A stretch of DNA of 40,675 bases from Priapulus caudatus (GCF_000485595.1 NW_014577097.1:206872-247546), one strand, 5' to 3'; positions 19,126-30,437 are shown, counted from the first letter of the stretch. Notes: generated by a model not told the origin, from the sequence alone. Program-made: numbers and translations.

Positions 19126-20720
19126 GTGCATTCGTCTGTGCAGCCCCTCGCAGCTGTTTTGCAGTAGTAGATGCCTCTTTGTCTCCTCCGATCTCGTACA
19201 TAAACATACAGCGTGACGCCCTATCCGGGCGTACAGTGCAGTCACGTACTGTACACAGGACCCGAGGCCAAACACGTAAACCAGCAAAACAGGTCGGGCC
19301 GCGAGTATTATTTTCGCTTGGGAAAGGGGAGAGGCCTAGGAGAAGGGGGACGAACTATCCATCTCGCTGCTGTCATGACTAGAGCGATAGAGGGAGGGAG
19401 AGAGAGACACACAAGGCGCGAGAGACAGAGAAATAAGGAGAAAAGGCAGACAAATAAAGAAGGGGCGCGATAGAGAATAGAGTGTACACATGCATGTGTT
19501 CGTCGAGAATAGCAGGACGAGTCGGAACGCGACAGAGCAAGCCAGGCTCTCGTTGGGCTACATTATAGTATCTATACTCTATAGTGTTTGCACTGTGTTT
19601 AGCTATAAGATAAACATATTTATACACAATAAAGTATACATACACGTTCATGGTTACAGTAAGGTAAATATATAATAACGTAAACAGTTTGTGCTGTGAA
19701 TAATAAATCTCTCTATCTAAATTATATACAGCATGACGGGAGAAAACACAGAATATTCAACATTCACTAGCTGTCTATAATCGATCTATCTATATGATCT
19801 TTCTGTCGCTTATTATGTCTAATACGTATAAATAATAATATCAGGATACAACTGCGATAGGAATAGGGTATAATTATTGCACTGAGAGAAAGAGAGTGGC
19901 AGAGCGACAGAAAAAGAGATACTTAGACAGATAGAAGGAGAAGGGGGGGGGGAAAGATAGCAGTCAAACTCGCTCAGAATATCAATTACCATTTCTCTTA
20001 TAAATAACTGACGTAGCTGCAAGCGTGTAGCCGCTATAACGAGAGTCGCTGTAACGTGACGACTGCCAGCTATAACATCGTTGACGAGGAACTAAACCTG
20101 CATGCGAGCGATCGTACCGCGCACAGAAGACATTTCCTAGTTTGCTGGACACGACTACTTAGTTGGATTCCTAGCTTACAGAGCTACCAGAACAGAAATA
20201 CCATATAAATATAACGAACCGGAATATATATATATATGTATATATATATAATGTGTGTGTGTGTAATTAAATACTTGGCATATCTGAGGCACAAAGGAAC
20301 AGCCGTTGTTACGAAATAGCATTATTGCTCACGCTGGCATTATTATTACGCATACAACGATCATGAAAAGACAAAATTTTCGTCAATAGCCTCATTCCCA
20401 TTTGGCTGTATTTGTCGAGCTGTGATTGTAAGGGGAGTGTATATTTTGCCTTACAGATCACATTTCCCATAAGAACATCTACATCATCGACTGACGATAA
20501 ATACGGGTTGTCAATGCTAACAAAGGGCAGCGGCCTGCCACCGAGGACGGGAAGAAGAACTACATCGATGTACGTGTATGTGTGTCGACGCTGCTTGTGT
20601 GGCGGCTAGCTATATAAGTCACCGCGCCCTGACGACCACGTACCGCTCGCGCTACCCGACCGCGTTACTCCATCGCTAGCTCAGCGCAGCGTGCGGCTCG
20701 ATACGGGAGACGAGCGCAAC
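19126..20720. other. Intergenic, no gene seen
   Basis: A purine-rich patch lies at 19380-19475 and a TA/TG run near 20224-20266. A TATA-like string (tatataag) at about 20610-20617 sits in GC-rich DNA and could be a promoter, but no transcript can be read from it. Confidence 0.4.
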
Positions 20721-20728
20721 TTCCTGTT

Positions 20729-20730
<2 letters not shown>

Positions 20731-20780
<50 letters not shown>

Positions 20781-20938
20781 CTCTCTCCCGCTGTCTCTCG
20801 CGCTCTATCGCTCTCTCGCTCGCGCTCTCTTTCTCTCCCTCGCTCTCTCTCCCGCTGTCTCTCGCGCTCTATCGCTCTCTCGCTCGCGCTCTCTTTCTCC
20901 CCCTCGCTCTCTCTCCCGCTGTCTCTCGCTCTCTCGCC
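20731..20938. repeat. (GA)n followed by (CT)n tandem repeat, potential long hairpin
   Basis: A pure (GA) run of about 46 bp meets a CT-rich tract at agatct. The CT part is itself a tandem repeat: a block containing cccgctgtctctcgcgctct and cgctcgcgctctctttctc occurs two to three times with a period near 67 bp. The two halves could pair into a hairpin. Confidence 0.9.
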
Positions 20939-21817
20939 GTATTAACGAGGGCGGGTGATGCACTCTAGAGGTTTAGCCGATTGCGTAATTAAGCGACGTC
21001 GATCCTGCATCGTATAGTTACGAGTCAACGTACAGGAAAGCTGTAGACTTCTTGTTGGTCGTCATCGTCTCACACAGCGTCCGGCCAGCTGCTACTGCAA
21101 ACGTCCAGAGACTGGAGGTTTAGAAATACATGCATCGAACAAGGGTTAATGTTGTCACCTCGCTCGCTAAAATTTCCGGAAGCCATAGGCGCACGCGATC
21201 GCCCTTACGCTCGCAAAAATTGCCGGAATCTACTGCAGTACATATTCGCTCTTTTGTTTTTGTCCTCACCCTTCCATCCAGGGTTAAAGATGCGGAAATG
21301 GCGGGCGTGATCGGACCATAGACATCGCATTAACACAGGTATATATGATATCAGGGGTTAATAATGACAAATTATGACAAATGTCACAAATAAATGTCAC
21401 AAATGTTATCATTAACTCCTGATGACATCTATGAATCGGACATTATGGTTACGACACGGTAGCTGCTCTGTCACACGCCCATACTGCCTCGCGTGAAACG
21501 ACCGTGGAGTTATAGTTCGCAGCTTCACGCGAGTCGTCAGCATGAAAGTCCGCTGAAGAAGAAAAGCCTTCGCTGCGTGGCATGGCGAGTGTCTGTGCCC
21601 GTGAACGCAGGGCGGGACTCCCTGTATTGTACAGCGCCGTGCCTCGCGCGCGGGGGGTGCATGGATGTATAGCATGTCCGCCATCTGCAGCCGCACCACG
21701 CGGATACAGATCATGACCAGAGACCGGCAGACTCTTACCCTCCTCCCGCGCATCCTGTGAACTCGGTTCCGTTAAACACTTTCCGCTGCAGGCGCCTGAT
21801 GGATGAAGCCCCAGCTG

Positions 21818-21880
21818 TGACGTCACCGAGTCCATGCTACGGTGCTGTGATTACCCGGAACCAAGCTCATGCGCATGCGC
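21818..21880. promoter_or_regulatory. CRE, ETS-like and NRF1-like sites in GC-rich DNA
   Basis: A perfect CRE palindrome TGACGTCA lies at 21818-21825, followed by an ETS core (ccggaa) near 21855 and a perfect NRF1-like palindrome gcgcatgcgc at 21871-21880. Such clusters are usual in CpG-rich animal promoters. It may be a distal or alternative promoter for the BTG gene about 1.2 kb downstream, or belong to an undetected transcript. Inference from motifs only. Confidence 0.4.
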
Positions 21881-22028
21881 GTGGGCATTGTAATTGGGAG
21901 TATAACTCGGCTGTCACTTGATTCGTTCTTTGTCGTGAAACTTGAGAGCATTAGTTATTACGAAGCAGAAGTCTCTGGAGGGCATAAAGCAACATTTACA
22001 GGGAGCCTGCATCAGTCACTACAGCAGC

Positions 22029-22041
<13 letters not shown>

Positions 22042-22087
<46 letters not shown>
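22042..22087. repeat. (GA)n microsatellite
   Basis: About 46 bp of pure GA repeat preceded by (TA)n. It lies upstream of the BTG gene. Confidence 0.97.
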
Positions 22088-22090
<3 letters not shown>

Positions 22091-22383
22091 GCATCGCGCT
22101 GTGCTACATGCGCATGGAATATAGACCCGTCACCGCACGGCATTGACTACCACCCAGCCGTCCTGCGATGATGAGCGTAGATCCTTGAGCAGATCGAGGG
22201 AGCATACATCGAGAATTAAAGAACACTCGCCTCGCTTGACAGCCGAGTCACTCAAAAACAAGACACCCCAGCCCCCAACCTTCGTTTCCCGTTCCCTCCT
22301 CTCTCTCTCTCTCTATCGATAATACGGGAAATGGGCTCGACCGAAATGCCCGGCGGCACTATGAATACCACGTGACCTCGATG

Positions 22384-22478
22384 CGTCACGTCACTCATAT
22401 GCCCTATATGGCGAACGCGATCTTTAATAACGCTGCGACGAACCGGATTGGTTAAGTGAAAAGGGCGTGGTGACGTCA
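22384..22478 (+). promoter_or_regulatory. Probable proximal promoter of the BTG gene: CArG-like, CCAAT, CRE
   Basis: Seen in order: a CRE half site in cgtcacgtcac (22384-22394), a CArG-like decamer CCCTATATGG (22402-22411), an inverted CCAAT box ATTGG (22447-22451) and a perfect CRE TGACGTCA (22471-22478). The coding start is about 600 bp downstream. Vertebrate BTG2 is an immediate-early gene, and CRE/SRF-type control would fit that behaviour. The transcription start is not determined, and the grouping of sites is my inference. Confidence 0.5.
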
Positions 22479-23068
22479 TCGGCGTGATGCGGGTTGGGTT
22501 CGATGGTGTTTACGACTCGCTGACGGACAAAGGTAGACTGCAGCGCGGAAGGAACGAAGCAGGAGGTGTGTAGATGTGCTCTCGAGTTTTCGGAAGATCG
22601 GTTCCGAAAAGCAGTACAGCGACGGAACGAGAGAGCGAGAGAGAAGACTGGTAACATCAGGAAGATAGAGAGAGAGAGGTTCCTAGTCAAGTCTCAGCAT
22701 AGTCAGCGCTAGCAAGCAAAAAGCCAAATCGGTGTGATCGTAAACCAGAGCGCCTAGAGAAAGCACAGTACCAAAGTCCTCAGCAGCGATTGTTATTACT
22801 CATCGCCACGTCATCACCCTCCCGCGTTGGATACGAGTTGCCATAGCTACGCAGAGTTCTACTGTTATCATTTCCAACGAAAAGCAGAACATTTTGATCG
22901 ATCGATAGTAAAACGGTACGGCCGCGACGCCAAAGATCGAGCTTACACTCTGACGACGCACGCACGCACGCACGCGGCGACGCAACCGCAGCAGCAGTAG
23001 TATCGCCAACAGCCACACTCGTCACCCGTCCGGCGACAGCAACATCGTGGAATCCGCCAACGACACTT

Positions 23069-23548
23069 ATGTTTCAACCGAAAATGCGCTTGGAGTTGAA
23101 GTGCGTCGTGGGATTTATCGTTAACCTGCTAAAGAGGCACGACCCGTGTCTGGACGACGTCACACTGGACGTGTTCGGCGCCACGCTACGAGACTTACTC
23201 AATCAGCACTACAAGCACCACTGGTTCCCCGACAGGCCGAACCGGGGTAGCGGCTACCGCTGCATTCGCATCAACCACAAGTTGGACCCACTGATCGGCA
23301 AGGCTGGAGCAGAGAGCGGGCTCTCCGAAGGCTACTTGTTCCAGTCGCTGCCGCACGAGCTGACACTGTGGGTGGATCCGGGCGAGGTGTCCTACCGCAT
23401 CGGTGAGGACGGCTCTGTATGCGTAATGTACGAGCACAAGGGCCACCACGATCGATTCCAAAAGAGCTGCAAGCAGGGCTACAAGAGCCGCGAGCGAACC
23501 AAGGTGGACACCATGCCCATGCGGCAGATCGCTGCCTTCGCTAGTTAG
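23069..23548 (+). CDS. BTG/Tob family antiproliferative protein, BTG1/BTG2-like
   Basis: The 159-codon frame is uninterrupted. The protein has the BTG domain from about residue 6 to 125. Box A includes LLNQHYKHHWFP, GSGYRCIRIN and DPLIG. Box B includes LPHELTLWVDPGEVSYRIGE and GSVCVMYE. The W in HHWFP and the LWVDP loop belong to the surface that binds CAF1/CNOT7-type deadenylases. The family links the CCR4-NOT complex to mRNA decay and restrains proliferation. The length is close to vertebrate BTG1/BTG2. The C-terminal 35 residues (basic, then TMPMRQIAAF) do not resemble the usual BTG1/2 tail. The first ATG (23069) is chosen; a second in-frame ATG at 23084 is possible. There is no intron inside the coding region, whereas vertebrate BTG1/2 have one. 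Coding GC is clearly higher than the flanks. Confidence 0.95.
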   Translation: MFQPKMRLELKCVVGFIVNLLKRHDPCLDDVTLDVFGATLRDLLNQHYKHHWFPDRPNRGSGYRCIRINHKLDPLIGKAGAESGLSEGYLFQSLPHELTLWVDPGEVSYRIGEDGSVCVMYEHKGHHDRFQKSCKQGYKSRERTKVDTMPMRQIAAFAS

Positions 23549-24740
23549 GTTACCAAGAGAAGAACCCGTCGTCGGGTGCCGATGACGTTGCTGGTGGTGG
23601 GCCGACAATGCTGAGAAAACCGTCCGTTGTTTTAACGCCGACGTTCGCGGTCTTAGGATCGCGACCCGGAATAATCGTAGTCGAATTCTCCGTCAATAAC
23701 TTCTATGATACCTAACGATAGCAACCTATAGCCGTGTTTCGATTATTTTTTAACGCAGGGCCAGAGATCGCGAAGATATTTTACGTATAGCAAGGAAATC
23801 ATTGAGTGCAGGTTCGGACTTGCGGATAAGGTTGTCGCGGTGTACAATTTTTACCCGCACTATTTTTAGACAGCCCTTTACTATCATTTGATAACGGGAA
23901 AAACGAAAAAAAATGTTTAATGGTGTAAATCTCACGACTGGATACGCGATGGAAATATTGGCTGAACTAAACTCTCCTGCCCACCATTTTGTTCAGGATG
24001 CGTACTTCCTGTGTAGCCGCTAATAACAACAACATGAAGAGTAGGCCGCCATTTTGAATTTTGAGCAAATCGATTTTGTACAGAACAGCTTGGACCAATT
24101 CCCGGATTAGCTCGCACTGTGCGTGTTGTTTTTCTGTTGATTTCGATCCGTAAAGCAACACTGCTTGGTGCGCCGTCTAACCCAATCTAACTTTTGTTGC
24201 GTTAAACCTAGTAACTGTGTAATTGTAGTTATCTGTAACTTAACTTCATCCTATTATATTCTCCCTTATAACCGCATCCAGTGTAATATACAAAGATTGT
24301 CTAGAGTGTAAAATAATTTTTTCCGTCACGAAATCTGATCTCCGATTTACTATTGTCAAGACTAAAAAATAGCTATTACTGTGAAGAATCGTGTAAACAT
24401 GGCCTGAAGCGGATCATCGTGTAAAAAGGCTTTAAGACATGTTCATCTTGTAAAATGTAAAATAGAGATTTTATTTTCCTGAGTTGTAGGTTTGTGAATT
24501 TTGTAAAATCGTAAAACTGTAAAGAATTTTTCGCGCGCGTTCATGTATTAAGGCGAACTTTATGAATGTTCGCCCCTAATGTTATACAATATACTTGTAA
24601 AGGTCATGTACAAAGCATTTCGTGGTATGTACATAATGTAACGCGTATATTCTGTACACTACTTTTTACCATTTGTATGAAATAAGCTGTTAACTTTGTA
24701 CATGATGTAAATGATGAAAATAAAGGGATTCGAATTTTCC
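23549..24740 (+). other. 3' UTR of the BTG gene
   Basis: The AT-rich sequence after the TAG is consistent with a long regulated 3' UTR, with many TGTAA/TGTAC/ATGTA motifs. A perfect Pumilio-type element TGTACATA lies at 24628-24635. BTG family mRNAs are typically short-lived, and PUF and AU-rich control would be in keeping. The extent is inferred from the polyadenylation signal. Confidence 0.6.
24719..24724 (+). terminator. Polyadenylation signal AATAAA of the BTG gene
   Basis: A canonical AATAAA lies about 1.17 kb after the stop codon, with a T/GT-rich stretch (ctatttgttattgttcgg) about 30 bp downstream as a typical downstream element. No better-placed AATAAA was seen between the stop and this site. 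Confidence 0.65.
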
Positions 24741-24749
24741 ATAAACGCA

Positions 24750-25750
24750 ACTCTATTTGTTATTGTTCGGACAATGGCTGGCGGCGAGGCGTGGTCATCA
24801 ACGAGATTTAATTAATAGAAACCGGATTAAACAATCGTTAGCACGCACACTCGGATGAAGACCGGGGCATACACGCCATAATAATAATATTTATTGATTT
24901 ATATTGCGCACGTTACATGCAAATATGTTCATCGAGAAGAAGGTAAAAGCCTGAAGCGTTTGAAATACGTTTGGCTGAGAATAAACCTCTGTAGATTTCG
25001 GCTCTTGTTCACGAGATAAACCGACATGGTAGAAACTATGAAATATTTCCCGTGTATTAATTAACACGTATAATAATTAATAGCATCTAATAACATTTTG
25101 ATTTAAGCACAATTAAACATCCAGCTTTGAATTAAACGTGAATCGTGCAGCGTAGTTGATGCGTACACCTGCGTACGTGTAACTGTGTGTGTTTAATTGC
25201 ACACACAAGCGCGAATCCTATAATCTGATAAACTTTGTGAACTCGATGCAAGGACGTGTGTACGTCAGCAAGATATTATATCTGATAGATACGTGCACAA
25301 TCACAGGCCGTGCGCTTTGTGTAATCATAAATTCTGCACACGAGGGCACATTTTTAGCTACGAAATAAACAACTACTGCAACTGGTGTTAGGCCACTGAC
25401 CCTAGTCGGCATGCGCGCGTCGTCGTCAGCTGCGATAAAATATTCACGTACGATATCTGACGGCGGGCATATAAATCATGCGTGCTATTAGTGTTTATTA
25501 TTAGTGTATGCCCGCACTGTGTCTCCGCGAGCTAATATTAAAACAGATATTACCCGCGGCAGTGCTTATAGCCACCATCACGCTTGCCAATATATATAAT
25601 GTATAATATATCGACATATATTTAGCACATTTATTAGAGCTAACTGCGTAGCTATCATGTGCTACGCATATACAGCCGTTATCGGCTGTAATTAAACATC
25701 CTCGCAGAATCCTCGCACGCTCACACGACGGGATGCACCGCGTCTTTGTG
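24750..25750. other. AT-rich intergenic region, no gene seen
   Basis: Mixed AT-rich sequence with short open frames only. A tttattgatttatattgcgc string near 24889 looks like repeat debris. No splice-linked coding sequence or RNA gene was recognised. Confidence 0.45.
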
Positions 25751-25751
25751 C

Positions 25752-25866
25752 TAATATTAACAAGAGTGTCATAATATCAAGCGTACATAATAGAGATCTC
25801 TGTTATGTACTCTTGATAATATTAAATCTAGATAGTAGATCTATATCATGACATTCTTTATATTAA
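25752..25866. repeat. Foldback element centred on AGATCT
   Basis: The inner arms are aatatcaagcgtacataata and its near-inverse ttatgtactcttgatatta-like sequence, around agagatctct. Outer arms ctaatattaacaagagtgtc and gacattctttatatta extend the structure to about 115 bp. It is probably a degraded foldback transposon; no target duplication was identified. Confidence 0.6.
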
Positions 25867-25916
25867 AACGGATATTACCAAGCGGTAATAATACCTAATA
25901 ATAATCACACGGTGTT

Positions 25917-26160
25917 ATTCGTTATCATTATCATTATTCGTATTCGTATTCGTTATCGTTATTGATTATCGTTATCGATTATTATTATTATTATCGTGAT
26001 TATTATTGATGATTATTTATCGATGATTATTATTATTCGTTATCGTTATTGATTATCGTTATCGTTATCGTTATCGTCGTCACGTGATATTAAATTCGTA
26101 TTCGTTATCATTATTCGTTATCATTATCATTATTCGTTATCATTATTCGTTATCACACGG
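25917..26160. repeat. TTATCG/TTATCA/TTATTCG simple-repeat region
   Basis: About 240 bp of variant hexa- and heptanucleotides (attcgtta, ttatcgtta, ttatcatta) with a central cgtcgtcacgtgat interruption. The sequence cacacggtgttat bounds it on both sides (about 25907 and 26155) as a direct repeat. Confidence 0.85.
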
Positions 26161-26169
26161 TGTTATCGT

Positions 26170-27075
26170 TCACAATTAAACACTGTATTAATAAATTGAT
26201 TTAGAAATACAGGTATGAGACTGCAATGGAATAAATATCCTGTAAAATGTCATTTAATTTCGTACTTAGACGCCACTTTCTCAATGATTTCAATGGTATA
26301 TGCTATAGATGTTTGTGGTTTGTAGGCATCCCGGGTGTATATGCCTAGACGGTGCCTGCGGTATGTGACTCATTATACGATGATCCAATATATAACAAAC
26401 CTACAGACAATCTGAATGCGTTTGAAAAAGTTGACGATGACAATAATCACATAAGAATTAATAGTATATGTAATATAGATATACCTAATAAAAGAGATTA
26501 ATTAAAGAGAATTATGTAGATATAGTTTTAAATCCAGTTTACCCCATCAAATCTACGCATAGCGACGCCTGGGTTCCGGAGCATAACGCTCCGCGATGCT
26601 TGAATCTGACGTCACAAAATCTTACGCGATACGTAATTGTTGTCACTGTAGTGAGCAATAATTACATATGGAGGCCAAGCAAAACCTTCCCGAGTATATA
26701 TACCGCGTTCGCTCCGAATCATGAGGAAGTTCGGCTATGCACGATCTTTATTTGCATAGATTAAAACCGCCGAAATCGTCGGATATTTGCCATGAATCGG
26801 GTCGCGTTCACGCGGCGATAATAAGCTGAAATGCCAACAACAAAACTTGAATTTAATACGTCGCGTTGATTTGAGAACCCACGCGTGCGGGAGATGAACC
26901 GCGAAGCTGCTTAACCAGCCGACGAACACGGCGCGCCGCTGTTCTGTCGTCGCGTTGAACAGCTGCTGGTTTCCACCTTATTATGTTTTCGAGTTTTTTT
27001 TACCAGGTTCCGCCTTGTCGCGAGTGTAAATGCCCCCAAACTATAGATCGTTGACTCGTTCTCTACCCGCTCACC
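26170..27075. other. Intergenic, no gene seen
   Basis: No open frame here carries a recognisable domain. A gtatatatacc string near 26693-26703 is TATA-like, but nothing downstream supports a gene. Confidence 0.45.
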
Positions 27076-27076
27076 C

Positions 27077-27081
<5 letters not shown>

Positions 27082-27141
<60 letters not shown>
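27082..27141. repeat. (CT)n microsatellite followed by a G run
   Basis: About 60 bp of pure CT repeat ends in ggggggggg, a combination prone to sequencing and assembly error. Confidence 0.97.
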
Positions 27142-27143
<2 letters not shown>

Positions 27144-27531
27144 GGGGGGGTAATGTGGCCCGCCTTCGCGCTACGATGATTTATAGCCCAACATTACTTG
27201 TTAATTCTACAACCTGCCATTAATATTGTGTGAGGTCGCCACGGCACCCTTACGGCAACGATTGCCTTACAAGAGGCCACGGGCCACCGTTTTTACGGAG
27301 TGTACACGCACGCATTCGCCTCGTATTTGAGATCAGCTGGTCGATGACTACGGGTGTGACTTCACGGTAGTGCGCGCGCAGACACGGGTTTGTTGAACCA
27401 GTCGAACAGAACACCTGCTCCGATACGGAAATCACCGAGGTTAGGTCACAGGTGGTCGGCACCGTGGCGCCATCTGGTTTAGAATTGTTGTAAGACTTGT
27501 AGAAACTATTTGTAAAATCGGTGTTCTCATA

Positions 27532-27571
27532 GAAATAATATAGACTATGTATTATCTATCTATATTATTTC
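27532..27571. repeat. Short perfect-stem hairpin
   Basis: Stem gaaataatatag (27532-27543) pairs with ctatattatttc (27560-27571) around a 16-nt loop. It is too AT-rich and short to argue for a microRNA precursor. Confidence 0.6.
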
Positions 27572-27639
27572 CATGGTGTTCCTTCACTACACGGACAGGA
27601 AAATACTACTCGTAACACGACGTGTACTTTGTTAAATAT

Positions 27640-29000
27640 CTCTTGGTTTATTGGCAAAGTATAAAAATATTACATCTAGCAAAATGATGTAGTTTTTTTT
27701 AATAAATAACGCTTTCGTGTGTACTTATTCAAAACTTCAAAATATTCAAAACTACATCATGCAACAATTCGATCAAATATGATAAAATTTTGAAGAATCT
27801 AACAAACACAAATATGCAAGTAGTAAATCTATCTACTACTACAGTATCACTATTATAAATTTTCGCACTCGTCATTGATTCAAGTAGATGCATAAATATG
27901 AAACTAAACAAAATAACATTATGACAACTGCATGTGCGTCACAATTCGCAGCAAAAATAAAAATAAATATTGACCATTATTGTGAACAGTTCCCTACCAA
28001 ATTACAGTGTTAAAAGAGGATAACAAATGACTGAATACTCTCACACACAGCATTTCAGACTATATAGTAACACGAGTGCGGATTTATGCATAATATAATA
28101 AATCTCACTAGCATCAACAAGCAATTGGGAGAAGTAGTATAACAAGTCAGTCAGTATAGAAATCTAATGGCGAATTATAGTGGTATCACATTCTAGTCAG
28201 TGCTCATATCAAACACCGGGCGTTAATTTATCATCGGTTAAACTTCTAAAGCCTGCATGGATATATACATGTTAACAGTTTTGATAAATATGTTTAGATT
28301 CAAGTCATCCAAGGCACAACTGACAGCGACTGCTACGTTTATGGCAACACAATATCAAACACACAAAAATATCATCTAAGAATTGCAAAATAAACGTGCT
28401 ATGAAGCGTTTAATATTTCCACAAACAAAAACCCTGGTAACCAATCACATTATCGATAATCTCGATAAGAGTCCCTAGCTGTCTTAACCAAATAAAAGAC
28501 CAAAATCGGAGTTCAACATAAATGCTTTAACCTGATTTTTCTTTATATCTTCATTGCGATAACACACATCACTGATCAATTTGCAAACACGAGGGTGACA
28601 GCTGTTTAAAATTATCTGATTACTAGAAGGATACGTATACTGACAGAAATTATTTTTAAGAAACAATGTCAGCAGTAGTTAATATATCACACAGATATCA
28701 AATGTTAAGCAAACAGTAAATCCCATTGGCCCGTTGGAAAACATATGGTGCCATCTATAATTTATCCACTGTTTTTCCAGATGTCAAAACAATCAGTAGA
28801 TTCTGCGCAACAATTGAAACAATGCAGATGGCCAATTGGCCTGGGATTCTAATTTTATTTAATGTAGTCATCAAAAACACATTAACATGGCTAACGATGT
28901 AACAATTGCCATGTGGAAAAAAAGTTCATTGCATTACAGACAGCAAATGGACAACTACCAGTTACCTTTACAACGAATATATGCGCAATCTGCAATCTTC
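27640..29000. other. AT-rich region, no gene seen; possible minus-strand polyadenylation signal
   Basis: TTTATT at 27647-27652 would read as AATAAA on the minus strand, and the AT-rich sequence to its right could be a minus-strand 3' UTR. I find no coding exon that would belong to it, so this is only a possibility. Confidence 0.25.
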
Positions 29001-29010
29001 ACAACTAAAG

Positions 29011-29200
29011 CCTGGCGCACATTGCCGAACATTTTCTCCCGAACAAATGTTTTTGTCTGGCAATGTGCGGGTGAACAATTGCTGAGCGCACATTGCCGAA
29101 CATTTTCCCAAACAAATGTTTGTCCGAACAAATGTTTTTGTCTGGCAATGTGCGGGTGAACAATTGCTGAGCGCACATTGCCGAACATTTTGCAGCGAAC
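29011..29200. repeat. Tandem repeat of a foldback unit
   Basis: The string gcgcacattgccgaacattt occurs three times (about 29016, 29088 and 29171), and its inverse aaatgtttttgtctggcaat with gtgc occurs twice. The spacer gtgaacaattgctga is repeated exactly. Each unit can therefore fold back, and the unit is partly duplicated head to tail with a period of roughly 72-83 bp. It could be a MITE duplicated in place. Confidence 0.85.
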
Positions 29201-29294
29201 AACCTCGTGGCGCCGTCTAGTAGCTGTGTTGTAAAGAGTCACGTGATCGGCGCATGATTGGGCACAAAAATCATGTGACCACATATCGTGCTGC

Positions 29295-29297
<3 letters not shown>

Positions 29298-29331
<34 letters not shown>
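29298..29331. repeat. (AT)n microsatellite
   Basis: About 34 bp of pure TA repeat. Confidence 0.97.
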
Positions 29332-29335
<4 letters not shown>

Positions 29336-29621
29336 GTGTTAGCGCCACGGTAGCGCTGCGAGACATAATAACTAAGTAGATTCAGGTTATAGCTATGCCG
29401 GGCGTAACGTGCGCTGAGCGCATGCGCGCATTAGCGTGCTGCCGACGCCATGACGCTCGCGCGGCCCTCAGATAACGCATTAGCGACTGCTTTACGCCTG
29501 ACGTATGCACGGTTCCTTGACCAGACAGACGCGCGTATAGCATGTCTATAGATCTCTATACGCGTCTGCACAGCGCGACCCGAAATAAATCGAGAATTTA
29601 TGAGCCAGTTGTCAGAATAAC

Positions 29622-30000
29622 ACGCCTCTCTCTCTCGCTCGCTCGTTTGCTCTCTCTCTTTCGCACCCCTGCCTCTCGCTCTCCTCGGCCCTCGTTCTTA
29701 CCACGTTCTTTCTCTCTCCGCCTGTCTCTCCCCATCGTTCTCGCTCCAACGCGTTCGTGCATTCTATTTCTCTCCGAGTATGTGTGCGCGCGCATGCCCC
29801 CCTCCTGTATCCCTTCTGTGTCTTTCTCTTCCCTCTCCCCCTCTCTCACCACCTTATCTCTTTCCACCCTATCGCTCCCACTCTGTCTTTCTCCTCTTCC
29901 CATCTCCCCCTCTCTCCCTTCTCTCCGTCTCTCCCGCCTCTCTCCCTTCTCCCGTTTCTCCTTCTCTCCAGCCTCTCTCCTCACCGCCCTCTTTCTCTCA
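29622..30000. repeat. Pyrimidine-rich low-complexity tract
   Basis: CT-dominated sequence with ctctctc, ccctctc and tttctc motifs. The Ser/Leu/Pro plus frames and Arg/Glu minus frames are compositional. Confidence 0.85.
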
Positions 30001-30437
30001 CTAGTATAGGGAAAGCTACTATAGTAGTTAGGCCTACTATACCTACGGTAGATGATACGTACAGGAGCGATCAAGTATCAGCCCGAGGCAACACCGACAC
30101 GCACTACGAAACGGCTGCAGGCCAGCATCTATCCACATCAATAAGCGTGGCAAGGTTACGCAGCCGACAGCAGCCATCGGCGTACTGCGCATGCGCCGGC
30201 AGTGCAGGCCGATCGGCCAGAGAGCCAATGAGATTATAGTTAGTCGGTCAGTTTCGACTTTTACGAAGGCTAGCACGTTCACGCGTGTATGTAATAAATT
30301 TATACACTCTTTTTGTTGGCGAATTCGAAGGCCGAAAAGTGTATCGTTTAGTGTGTTGGGTGCGGGACAAGCTACCACGACAACGTGCTATAGCGAGAAA
30401 TAACGAGCGAAGAACCATATTGAACAAACGAAATCAC

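Noticed and set aside
21412-21835. Minus-strand open frames of 113 and 128 codons in GC-rich DNA
   Set aside because: They overlap each other, have no recognisable motif, and long frames are expected in CpG-rich sequence.
27532-27571. microRNA precursor
   Set aside because: The stem is only 12 bp and extremely AT-rich, too short for a precursor hairpin.
15130-29215. Recurring AGATGGCGC-type motifs (near 1766, 15133, 27465 and 29208) as insulator sites
   Set aside because: Only the core matches the CTCF consensus, flanks disagree, and the organism may not have CTCF; the count is too small to judge.
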